A stretch of 64,000 bases of DNA, taken from the NCBI GenBank assembly GCA_033239125.1, contig BSWB01000005.1, positions 47,414,993 through 47,478,992 on the forward strand. Direction: 5' to 3'. Origin of the DNA: Fagopyrum homotropicum (lineage: Eukaryota > Streptophyta > Magnoliopsida > Caryophyllales > Polygonaceae). Position 1 is the stretch's first letter. Every line of letters starts with the position of its first letter. Shown here piece after piece: positions 21,474 through 31,248 of the stretch. The position numbers and the translations under genes are program-made. The notes under the pieces are model-generated. The model searched no databases, had not been told where the DNA came from, and saw only the letters and a program-made list of their open reading frames with translations.

Positions 21474-22340
21474 TGCCTCCCAAGTTGCGTCATCAGCTGC
21501 TCGCATTGACCACTGAATCTTCATTATCGGTATGTCCTTCGAACGCAAGCGTCTCGTACTACGCTCTAGGACAGCTACCGGGTGCTCAACGAACGTGTGG
21601 TCTAGATCCATCACTAGATCCTCATGATTGATGATGTGTCTCGGGTCCAGTATGTACTCCCATAATTGAGACACATGGAAGATGGGGTGAACACCCTCAA
21701 GCCTCGGTGGCAAAGCAAGTATGTATGATGCATCTCCAACTAGCTCCAGAATCTCGAACGGTCCAACGTATCTGGGACTCAGCTTCCCCTTGACATCAAA
21801 ACGGCTGATGTCTCGTGTCGGAGATACTCTCAACCAAACCTGAGCTCCAAATCTGAACTGCAGGGGTCTGTACCTCTTATCTACATAAGACTTTTGTCGA
21901 CTCTGCGCTGTTAACATCCGCTCTCGAATCACCGCTACTCGAGCCATGTCATCCTGAATCTGCTCAGGTGCTATTCCGCTAGCACTCTTCTGCTCATACC
22001 AGCACAATGGTGTACGACATCCTTGTCCGTATAAAGACTCATAAGGAGCCATCCGGATCGATGTGTGCCAACTGTTGTTGAACGAAAAATCTACTAAGGG
22101 AAGGTGATCTGGCCACACCTGTCCCCAGTCTAACACGTAGGCTCTCTACATCTCCTCCAGAGTCTGGATGGTCCGGTCGGACTGACCATCAGTTTGAGGA
22201 TGATAAGAAGTCGTGAACTGCAGACTCATACCTAGGGCGGCATGCACTTGCTGCCAGGACCTCGTGACATCTGGCTTCAGACCTCCCCACCAGAAAGAGT
22301 GTCTCATATCTTGATAAATCTTACTCACACCGGAGTGCAC
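21474..22340 (-). pseudogene. Element D integrase remnant and chromodomain
   Basis: The N-terminal zinc-domain end (FWWGGLKPDVTR) is fused directly to WQQVHAALGMS, so about the first half of the catalytic core, with both catalytic aspartates, is deleted. The region after it survives: YHPQTDGQSDRTIQTLEEM, where the usual catalytic Glu of QSER is Asp. The long frame at 22136 runs through FNNSWHTSIRMAPYE, SPRYVGPFEILE and PRLEGVHPIFHVSQLWEYI to a chromodomain-like tail (HPVAVLERSTRRLR, IPIMKIQWS, ATWEAED). The tail is cut at ATWEAED by the junction with F. A chromodomain after integrase places D among chromoviruses; the Tekay/Del clade is the likeliest, given the long LTRs and Met primer site. 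Confidence 0.88.
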
Positions 22341-22690
22341 TGAGTAAGGTGAAGAGTGAACCTCCTATAGGATCCTCTGTCTCAAATCTCGATTCGAAGG
22401 CACACATACACGCTTCTGGCGTGTCCAGATCCCATCAGCACCTACTACAAACTGTGGTGCCTCTCCTCGAGATATCCTGTCTCAGATCTGTGTCAAAGTT
22501 GGGCAACTCTCCTGTTTTTGTCAGATTTTGGCCAACAGATCAGGTACTATCTCCAAGGTGGACAACTAGTTGTCGAAATCCGGGAAGTGGATATCTATCT
22601 CTAGCCATGCAAGGTCTAGCTGGAACTATGGATGTGCTATCAACCTAGCGATAACCATCTTCCAGGGAGTCTTCCTACTAAGGGCATCAG

Positions 22691-22948
22691 CTACCACGTA
22701 CAAAGAGAAATACCATACCCATGATCTGGAGTCTTCCTACTAAGGGCATCAGCTACCACATCAGCTACCACATTTGCCTTCCCTGGGTGGTATATCTGAC
22801 ACATAGCTCGGTACAGATAATGCCTCCAAATCTTCAAAGCATGAACGACAACAGCCAACTCCAGATCATGGGTAGGGTAATTCTCTTCGTACGTCTTCAT
22901 TTGTCGAGACGCGTAAACAATCACCTTACCCTCTGCATCAGAACACAT
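22691..22948 (-). pseudogene. Element D RNase H remnant
   Basis: Blocks IVYASRQMKTYEENYPTHD and LELAVVVHALKIWRHYLY are the middle of a gypsy RNase H. The following ..DHKSLKY and LNxRQRRW blocks are deleted, joining directly to YHPGKANVVAD. A local duplication (GAGTCTTCCTACTAAGGGC at about 22667 and 22729) repeats the VADALSRK end. The upstream catalytic part (usually YSDAS) is also missing. Confidence 0.85.
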
Positions 22949-22990
22949 TCCAACCCAAGCTTGGATGCATCGCTGTAACCCACAAAGTCT

Positions 22991-23946
22991 TCAATGCCCT
23001 TTGGCTGAGCTAGGATAAGAGTAGAGGTAAGCCTTTTCTTGAGCTCCTCGAAGCTCTACAGGCACGGCTCGGATCATACGAACCTCGTAGACTTTTGCAG
23101 CAAGGAGGCGTACCCCCTTGACGTTCTTAGGAGGCGGCCAAGATGCTACTGACTCGATCTTCGCCGGTTCTACTTTGATCCCTTCATTTGAAAAGATGAA
23201 ACCAATAAATGCTATCTCGGACATCCAAAACTCGCACTTAGAGAGCTTAGCGTCAATCTCTCTATCTTGCAAGACTTGGAGTACGATCCTTAAATGTCCT
23301 GCATGCTCCTCTCTGATGCGAGAGTATACCAGAATGGCATCTATGAGGACAACTACAAACTGGTCTAGGAAGTCGATGAAAATGCTATTGATCGCAGTGC
23401 GTTCGTAAGCCCGAATGACATTACTACAAACTCGTAGTACCCACATCTAGTCCGAAATTCCGTCTTGCCTATGTCCTTCTCTCTCACCCTCAACTGGTGA
23501 TATCCAAATCTCCGATCGATCCGTGAAAACACTGAAGCTCCATGCAGTTGATCCAAAAGATCATCGATACGGGGCAATGGGTACTTATTCTTGATTCTCA
23601 CCTTGTTAAGCTCTCGGTAGTCGATACATAACCTCATTGATCCGTCTTTCTTCTTGACGAAGAGAACTGGTACGCCGCAAGGAGAAACACTAGGGTGGTT
23701 GAAGCCCTTCTTAGCTAATTCCTCGAGTTGCTTCTTCAACTCAAGCATCTCGATAGGCGCCATAAGATAAGGAGCCTTAGAGATGGGTCTCGTACCGGGC
23801 ACTAGTTCTATGCCAAAGTCTACACTCTTTTCTGGAGGTAAACCTGATGGCTCCTCTAGGACGTCAGCAAACTTGTAAGCTAATGAGATCTCCTCCAAAT
23901 CCGGACTCGTACTATCCTTCATGGCATAGCACCAAAAACCTCGCAT
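22991..23946 (-). pseudogene. Element D reverse transcriptase remnant
   Basis: The frame from 23946 contains TRPISKAPYLMAP, SVSPCGVPVLFVKKKDGSMR, LCIDYRELNKV, KYPLPRIDDLLDQLHGA and FSRIDRRFGYHQLRV, the canonical fingers and palm order of a gypsy RT. After a frameshift it continues in the frame from 23446 with FLDQFVVVLIDAILVYSR. The second catalytic Asp of the usual FIDD is Ala (23336-23338), so catalysis would be lost even without the frameshift. It goes on through KCEFWMSEIAFIGFI and VEPAKIESVASWPPP, then degenerates before the connection domain. Confidence 0.93.
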
Positions 23947-24032
23947 CCCTGAATGATAAGTCTCGCAACACGCACTGCACTGATGATTGTATCATACTTC
24001 TTGAGATCCCATCCTCTAAAGATCTCAACATG

Positions 24033-24400
24033 TCATGCATCTGTGGTTACCGTCATTGTCCTCTTGCCGATGTCTAGAACTGCTCGGTGTCGATCCATCC
24101 AATGCATACCCAAAATAACTTCTTCGTGTAGTAAGTAGATGATGAAATAGTCAACTGGCCAATCGCGACCTCCCAGTCTAATAGGGTAATCGCAAGCCTC
24201 TCGTGTACCTCTAATCTTACCCCCATCGGGTAATCCTATAGAGAAGGGCCTACCTTCCGCGGTAACTAAGGCCAATCTATCTAAATATGCATCAGATATA
24301 AAAGAATGCGTAACACCGGTATCGAAAAGAACTCTGACAAGAAAACCATTGATATGAATGGTACTTGTGGTCGTTGGCGTTGTCGGCTCTACAACACCCC
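24033..24400 (-). pseudogene. Element D protease remnant
   Basis: The minus strand reads a retropepsin-like segment: INGFLVRVLFDTGVTHSFIS, with the active-site DTG at 24323-24315 followed by Val where Ala is usual. It continues to the VDYFIIYLLHEEVILGMHW block, equivalent to the flap-to-ILGMDWL region of gypsy proteases, and HRAVLDIG. It is broken by frameshifts from gag upstream and RT downstream. Confidence 0.88.
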
Positions 24401-24604
24401 TTAGTCATACACTCTGGCTGATGCATCTCTGGTGTTTGTTGAACCACCAACTCGTCCTCTATCTCTCCCGTGTCCCAGAGTGGAACCTTGAGGAGTGGTA
24501 GAACCAGGAACTCTCTATTGCTGCTACTGATACTGAGATCTTTGTCCACCTCCTGCAACACTAGCAAGTGAAGAGCCCTGCTGAGATATCGCCTTTCCTT
24601 GACG

Positions 24605-25272
24605 GCAGAACGCAACTCTATGTCTGGGCTTGCCGCAGGAGTAGCAAGTCACAACTGTCGTCCTCTATCGGAACTCCGTATCGTCGGCTAGAATCCTAGG
24701 TTTCTTATTGTCTGACCATGCCCGAATCCTGATGCTCCAACTACAGTGCTGGCTGGTCCATTCTTTTGTATCTTCGCAAGACCTCCTGCCTGAAGAGTTC
24801 TCCTGAGATCCGGTCTATTCCTAAGCATACTTCTTATCGACTCCAAAGTTGAATCCATATGGTCCATCCAAAGCTCGACTTCCGGACTTGCTCCATCTTG
24901 AACTTTGATGTTCTCAACTGGTCTTACGGGTACTGGCGGTGTAGGTGCAGGTCCTCCAGTCCTGATAGCTTCTTCAACTCTTTGCACGTAGTCGCGATAG
25001 GCAGAAACTCCTGTGGACACTCGACCGGACTCTGTCGATGGCGGTCTTTATGCTCCAGACCTAGCAGCAGTCCCGTTTCCAGCCTCAGGAACAACAGTCT
25101 CAACAACTTCTCTAACTAACGCCTCAGAGATAGGTGGTTCAACAACTAGGGCTTGTCCTCGACCTCTAGCTAGTGGAGGTCTTCCTGCACGTCCTCGTCC
25201 ACGGACGGAAGGTGGAAGAGGTGGTTGACCCCTTCCTCGCCCTATAGCAGATATAGCTCTAGAATGCGTCAT
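24605..25272 (-). pseudogene. Element D gag remnant with zinc knuckle
   Basis: The start codon at 25272 opens an arginine/glycine/proline-rich N-terminus (MTHSRAISAIGRGRG). A frameshift leads to a capsid-like segment (SAYRDYVQRVEEAIRTG). Most of the usual capsid is missing. A CCHC zinc knuckle CYSCGKPRHRVAFC (CX2CX4HX4C) lies at 24646-24605, with Arg where Gly usually precedes His. Several stops and frameshifts are present. Confidence 0.8.
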
Positions 25273-25554
25273 CTGCTATAAGGATGGATATATAAGAAGC
25301 TATATATGGCCACACTACAGCTAAAGAAAAAATCCAGAAAAAGCCCATATAAAGGCCAACATCAAAGAAACACTAACTGTTGAGATTCGCGGAGGTAGTG
25401 GTGGTTGCCCGTACATCTATCCCAGACCGACAAGTTTAAAACAAAAACCCCGTTTTTGAAAACGTTAGACCTCTTGCGGGTTCTATTTAATTATCCATCC
25501 GATCTTTAAAAGATTTTGAGTGCCATTGCTGCCAACCTGCCTTTAATACCATAT
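25273..25554 (-). other. Element D leader with degraded primer-binding site
   Basis: Next to the LTR the minus strand reads TGGTATTAAAGG where TGGTATCAGAGC is expected (about 25551-25540), so the primer site has decayed. The shared leader block GGTTGGCAGCAATGGCACTC follows. The rest up to the gag start is untranslated. Confidence 0.75.
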
Positions 25555-26021
25555 TGTAACATCCCAATTTCTGAGAACTCGAAGCGTTACGGGATAGGAC
25601 CTGACAATGGGTCCCGACCCTCATGGTACCAACAACACAACATATATTATAACAAGGCACGGATGAATGAAAACCAAAGGTTTAAACAAAAAATAACATA
25701 AATGACTTGCAGCCGAGTTCAAAACAAAAGGGAAAGCAACAACATAAACATAAACCCAATCTCGTCCTATAATGTACGGGAACCCCGGTTCACCACACCG
25801 TCCGGGTCACTAAGCAGTACTTATATCCTGCAAGGCATCTACAACATCGGTATAAACCGTTAGCTAACATTCTGAATATCAGAAAGAGCGTAAAGGCACA
25901 AACACACATAAGGTAAAGTAAACATATAGCATGCTTGCACACAACCGCTTTCATTAAATTATCCATTACTAATTCAACTTCTTTAGTCGCACGAGAATCT
26001 CCCAAAACTCGACTCCGCTTA
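25555..26021 (-). mobile_element. Element D 5' LTR fragment
   Basis: This is the 3'-terminal 467 bp of a minus-strand gypsy LTR, beginning TGTAACATCCC on the plus strand and holding the GACAATGGGTCCCGACC block and the GGTATAAACCGTTAGCTAAC block. It is truncated at 26021 by the LTR-like repeat. The 3' LTR of D is absent. Confidence 0.82.
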
Positions 26022-26729
26022 TGTTCTCTCCAAAAGGTGTGTGCAAGCTTTAATATTTATAACCTAAGAAGTATGCTTGAACAATATGCAAACCCGTAGT
26101 GTAGGGATCAATTGTAATAAAAGTAAGAATTCCAAGGGTTGATCACAAGGACTATGGTAAAAAAAAAAAGAACAGTAATTCAGGTTGTCAAATAACTACT
26201 AGTAGTAAATTAAAGCAATCAAAGATGATATAAAAGTCAGATAAAGAGAATGCGGATTCTAGAGATTAAAGCATCCTGTTGTGGTTCCGACTCAAGATCT
26301 CAAAGGATAATGTGGACAAAGCTGAGGTTTGCAAAGGGAAGGTGTTTCTAAGGTTGGAATAGATTATCGGGTAAGTCTCACTACTCATTATCCCAAACCA
26401 AAGATCATCTCACCGGGTAAGTATCAAGGTACTAAGGAAAGGAACTATAATCTCAAACCAACACACCACTCAAGGTAATAGATACAACCTTTACCAGGTA
26501 AGTCTCAGGCTAACCCTCAAAGATAGGATGAAGGCACACTCAAACCCCAATAAATGATAAACCTTTATTACCTACACTCATGATCTTGGGTAAATAGCAA
26601 TGGAATCACTGGGTAAGTCTCATCCTAGGCTTCCATTAAACCAGGAAAAGTATAACAATGATAGGATTTGGCAAACAGAAACTCTTAACTCAGATAAGGT
26701 TCAGGAAAGGTTCATCTCGCTCAGTTATC
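26022..26729 (-). mobile_element. LTR-like fragment, unknown family, copy 2
   Basis: Its reverse complement aligns with 12360-12949 at moderate divergence, sharing GAGACTTACC(C/T)GG motifs, GCTTTAATCtCTAGAAT-type blocks and the terminal GCTTGCACACACC block. The terminus TGTTCTCTCC at 26022 corresponds to GAGCGAACA ending at 12949. It sits between the cut ends of elements D and E. Confidence 0.5.
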
Positions 26730-28237
26730 AAAGTTGGAGCCTAGTACGAGACCCATCTCGAAGGCCCCATATCGTATGGCTCCTGTTGAGATGTTAGAGC
26801 TGAATAAGAAATTCGAGGAGTTGGCTGAGAAGGGCTTCATTTGCCCTAGTGTATCCCCCTGGGGAGCACCTGTCCTCTTCGTGCGGAAGAAGGACGGATC
26901 TTTGAGACTGTGTATCGATTACAAAGACCTGAACAAGGTGACCATCAAGAACAAGTATCCACTGTCTCGTATTGATGATCTACTTGATCAGCGTCAGGGA
27001 GTGACAATATTCTCCCGGATTGATCAGCTTCAGTCTTCATGGAGTTGATGAACAGTATTTTCATTGACTTCCTTGATTAGTTTATAGTGGTCTTCATTGA
27101 TGACATTTTGGTGTACTCTCGTAGCTGAGCGGAGCATGCCGGTCATATGAGGACGGTTTTGCAGATTCTGAGGGATAGAGAGTTGTATACCAAGCTCTAT
27201 AAGTGTGAGTTTAGGGTGCCTGAGGTAGCCTTCCTAGGCCATATTGTCTCCGCCAGTGGGATCATGGTTGATCCGGCAAAGATCGAGTCTGTTGCTGCAT
27301 GGACGACACCGACGAACGTCAAAGAAGTGCGTAGCTTTCTTGGCCTAGCCAGATATTACCGACACTTTGTGAAGGGTTTTTGTGTGATTGCCCGTCCACT
27401 AACGAGTCTAATGAGGAAGACTACTAGATTTGTATGGACTGATATGTGTGCCTATAGCTTTGAGGAGTTGAAGAGGCGTTTGACTTCTTCTCCTATCTTG
27501 GCACAGCTAGAGGGTTTTGAGGATTTTGTGGTTTATAGTGATGCATCCAAACTAGGCTTGGGATGTGTATTGATGCAGAGGGGCATAGTGATTGTATATA
27601 GGTCTCTACAATTGAAGACGTATGAGGAGAACTACCCGAATCATGATCTAGAGTTAGCAGCAGTAGTTCATGCTTTGAAGATCTAAAGACATTACCTGTA
27701 TGGTGCCACATGCCAAATCTTCACAGACCATAAGAGTCTGAAGTATATTTTTATGCAGCGGGAGTTGAATAACCGCCACCGTCGATGGCTTGAGTTGATC
27801 AAGAATTTTGTCCTTGAGATTATGTATCATTCAGGGAAGGCGAATGTTGTACCTAACTCTTTGAGCAGGAAGACGCCTTGAGAGAAGGCGATTTCGAGAC
27901 TGATAGTTCAACCTCAGCTTCAGAGGGATCTAGCTTGGCAAGAGATGGACATCCAGTTTCCTGATGAGGATGCTCAGTTGTACACCTTAGGGGTTCTACT
28001 TGGTCTGTTGGGTGAGATCCAATAGAAGCCCGACCTTAATGAGGATCACAGAGAGGGTGCCTCTTGGAGAGGAACCACATTTCTCCATTGGAGCAGATGA
28101 AGTGTTGAGACGCCAAAACCGCATTTGTGTACCTGCTGATGCAGAGATGAGACAGAGGATCTTACAGGAGGCTCACTGTACACCTTACTCAGTATATCCA
28201 GGTAAGAGTAAGATGTACCATGATGTGAGACGCTCAT
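26730..28237 (+). pseudogene. Element E pol part 1: RT, RNase H, integrase start
   Basis: The fragment starts in the N-terminus of RT (STRPISKAPYRMAPVEML). It continues through SVSPWGAPVLFVRKKDGS, LCIDYKDLNKV and RIDDLLDQ to FSRID, where a deletion (about 27020-27035) removes the YHQLR to FGLTNAP segment. The palm motif FIVVFIDDILVYS is intact at 27093-27104. Connection and RNase H follow (KCEFRVPEVAFLGHIV, EVRSFLGLARYYRHFV, VVYSDASKLGLGCVLMQ, TDHKSLKYIF, LNNRHRRWLELI). The integrase zinc-domain end (QRILQEAHCTPYSVYPGKSK) leads to DVRRS, where element A interrupts. Stops occur, for example after VHALKI. Gag, protease and the 5' LTR are lost to the left. Confidence 0.93.
28233..28237. repeat. 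Target duplication of element A, left
   Basis: CTCAT directly precedes LTR A and is repeated at 38344-38348 directly after the 3' LTR. Confidence 0.95.
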
Positions 28238-29738
28238 TGTAACGCCCTAATTTTTTTGGGCGTTTGCGATAGTCTTTTTAGCCGGATCTTATCGATATTT
28301 TGATAGAATAAATATTTTTATTATTGCGAGTTTGTTTATATATCAATTTCCGTATATTATATTTTTGGAAATGTCTGAAAAGTTTTCGAACCAAGAATCC
28401 CGTTCCGGGTATATCGATCGAGTTTACTTCTTTTGCTATTTTGTTTTCTATTCTTTTTATTTTTGTTATCTTATCACCTTTCTTTTTTTTTTCCTCTACC
28501 CTGTCGTTACCCTCCCGACCCCTGGATGAGGATGCCAGCTATGCGCCTAGCCCTGACACTACAGCCTCCTACCGGACCCCTCGTTACCCTTTGTCCTTCC
28601 CTACCACAACAAGCAAGCGAGGTCTCCTGTCGACCACCCTTCTTCTCCCTCCTGGCTTCCTCACTGGAGCTGACTTGACTGCCACCACCAGAATCCTCCT
28701 TCTCCCTGTGTATCATCACCACTTCCTTCTGCAAGGCTTCCATTCCCTTCTCTGTGACCTTCGAGCTTCATCTCTCTCTTTCTCTCGGAGCTATGTCGCA
28801 CCGGAGAAGTGCAGCAACGCACGCCACAATCGAGCCCTCCTCTACTTCCTCTCTTCTTCAACCTCACAACCCCATTCTTCAATCTCTATCTGCTCACATC
28901 CTCATCTTTCACCAAAACCGGGACAACAGCCTGCCGGAACTCCAGAGCCACCACCCCGTCTCCCTTGCAGCCCAACCTGCACCCTCTGGAATCGACCTCC
29001 CTCCCTCCATTTTTGAGCAGCAACGCCCTCACCTCCATTCGGCATCTATCCCTACGAACCGGAACCGGCGGCCTCCCATCTACAACAAACTCCCCTTCAC
29101 TGCAACTCTCCTACCGTATCACTTGAGAAGCCGTCGTCGCTCTGTCCTGCCGGATCTCCAGAGCCGCCGCCGGAGCCACCAACGTCTGCCGGAAGCTCCA
29201 TCCCTCTTCTCTGTTCTCGGGGTCGCAAGATGCAACCATGGCCGCCGAAGATGGGGTCGCCTCCTTGCCGCCGACACCCTAGTTCTCCCCTTGCCTGCGT
29301 CGCCACGCTGCCGGAGGAAAACCTGGCCTGGACATCGTTCTGCCCTAGCCGCCGCCCCTTGCTTCCTCTTCCAGCGTGAATGCTGCTTCAAAGGGTTAAA
29401 AGAGAGCCCTTTTTACATTTTTGAATTGGGCCCTATATTTTGATATAATTGCAAAATGTACCCCATCTTTATTATTTCAGTTTTGGACCAAGGTTTTAGA
29501 ATATAACTATTATACCCTCTTGCAGAATTTTATTTACACACATGAACCTAAATTTTTATATTGCATTTGTGACCCGGTTTTACTAATTATCATTTATGTC
29601 TTTGTGGATTTATTTCGGATTTATGGCCGAAGATTTAATTGCGGATTATGACCGAGTTTCTAAAATTGTATAAATTGCTCGGAAAGTGTTTTTAAGATTT
29701 TTAAACTCGGATTTGAATCACAGGGGTTATTCTTATAG

Positions 29739-29748
29739 TTTATATATA
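29739..29748 (+). promoter_or_regulatory. TATA-like site in LTR A
   Basis: TTTATATATA is conserved in the matching place of LTR C (minus strand, around 46400-46415), downstream of the GC-rich block. It is a possible core promoter about 1.5 kb into the LTR; this is inference from position and conservation. Confidence 0.3.
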
Positions 29749-30181
29749 CTATATATGTAGTAGGTTCAGATTTAGCGTTATGCTAAATTTGTTTAGTTTG
29801 GTGCTAGGTCCGGAAGCGCCCCGATTAAGGCCAACGAATCCATACTCGACATCCGTGGATCGACTTCCGGCTTTTTGACGTTGTGTGAGTATTCTTTCCC
29901 TCGACCTGATTATGTTTAGTAATAGTAGTAGTAGTATCATGCTAGGTTGGATATAACGTAACTTAGAGTGAATGCCAAGTAGTGGCCTTGATCCTTAGGT
30001 GAGTTTTGAGGATATATGATTGTGCTAAGACTTGAGGTGTTTGGTTATCTTATGAGGTTGTTATAAGGCTTTATGTTATATGATTGATCTTGTGAGCGTT
30101 TTGAGGCTCGAGGTGGGGTTGTATGATCTTGTGGAATTTTGGAGTTTAGGTTTGGCTTATCCTAGTTGCGATGTGAATTAT

Positions 30182-30449
30182 GATCTTGCGAGATCCGAGG
30201 GTTTAGAAGTCTTAGGACTTCTAGCTTGTGTTGAGTGTGATGTGAGCATGAGGGATTCTAGGATGCGGTCCTAGAATTGAGAGTCAAATGGTCTTGCGTA
30301 GATCATTTGTATAGAAGTTTAAGACTTCTATTGTGAGTGGGTTGTTGTTGATATAGTTATCTTCTTGTGAGCAGGTTATGGGCTTCCTCCCTAAGGAAGC
30401 GAGAGTGTCGTGAGTTGAGTGTGGTGACGAGGTAAGTCTTCGGACTTAT
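30182..30449 (+). other. Seven-hairpin tract in LTR A (5' copy)
   Basis: Successive stems: GATCT/AGATC, loop TGCG (30182-30195); TAGAAGTC/GACTTCTA, loop TTAG (30204-30223); ATTCTAGGA/TCCTAGAAT, loop TGCGG (30255-30277); CAAATGGTC/GATCATTTG, loop TTGCGTA (30285-30309); ATAGAAGTT/GACTTCTAT, loop TAA (30311-30331); GCTTCCT/AGGAAGC, loop CCCTA (30382-30400); GTAAGTC/GACTTAT, loop TTCG (30432-30449). The 3' LTR copy is at about 37293-37560. Element C has the same seven in the same order. Confidence 0.8.
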
Positions 30450-31236
30450 TTAGCTCGTATTCTTTGTATTAGCATTATTGTGTGTTGGGTGGTGTGTGTT
30501 TATTATTTTATTGTTTATAACAACTAAACCGGAATAGGATTACCGACCTTTATATTATTTGGCCCAAGTGTATGATAACGGGCGGTGACATCACTGCCTG
30601 GCTCCCCGTGAGAGCTGGGGGGATCTCGGCGACTGGCCCGTGCTGGTTAGACGGTCGAAGGCATCCGACCGTTCCATTGCCGGAAGAAGGGACCGAGGCG
30701 AGTTTCGGAGGATTCTCGTGTCACAAAAGAAGTTGAACTAGAACGGGATATGACTTAATAAATAAAGATAATAAACCGGATTTGTGTGCTTTGAGTATGT
30801 TGTGTGACTATGTTGAATTAATTGTGTTTGTGCCTTTCCCTTTAATTCTAATGCTTCGAATGTGAGCTAACGGTTTTATACCGAATGTTGTAGTTTGCCT
30901 TGCAGGTTAGGCATGCTCCGAGAGATCCGGAAGGGTGGGCAGCCGGGGTCCGTACATTTTAGAAGTGGGTTTTGGGTAGAGTCGAGTTTGTATATTATTC
31001 ATGTATATTGTATATCGTGTGGTGGCATTTGGCCCTTGGTGTTGCATATCGGCTGAAGTCTTTTATTGTTTCTTTTGGGTTTCCTTTCATTGCATAAAAA
31101 TGTATTTCGGTTTTGGCCTTTATTTGTGCCTTGTTGCAAGATCCGGTGAAATTGTTGTCAAGCTAAGGGTCGGGACCCATTGTGAGGTCCCAACCCGTAG
31201 CGCCCCGAGTCCCGCGGATTCGGGGTGTTACAAAAG

Positions 31237-31248
31237 TGGTATCAGAAC
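31237..31248 (+). other. Primer-binding site of element A
   Basis: TGGTATCAGAAC lies four bases after the LTR and differs from the initiator-Met consensus TGGTATCAGAGC by one base. The leader block GGTTGACAACAATGGCATTCG follows. Confidence 0.88.

Larger units (their letters stand above)
28238..31232 (+). mobile_element. Element A 5' LTR (3.0 kb)
   Basis: It starts TGTAACGCCCT and ends GGGGTGTTACA. The 3' copy at 35350-38343 differs at roughly 25 sites by eye (under 1 percent) plus small indels in T runs. Structure: an AT-rich start, a C/T-rich then GC-rich block (about 28490-29400), an AT-rich block with a TATA-like site, the hairpin tract 30182-30449, the GGGCGGTGACATCACTGCC block, and two terminal hairpins. 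The proline/serine-rich frames of 230 and 229 codons lie in the C/T-rich block; they are offset from the 348-codon frame of the other LTR by an indel and are not treated as genes. Confidence 0.95.

Noticed and set aside
22991..23946. Integrated pararetrovirus (caulimovirid) as source of the RT
   Set aside because: Integrase and a chromodomain follow, and LTR sequence with a Met-tRNA primer site flanks the unit, which is Ty3/gypsy organisation.
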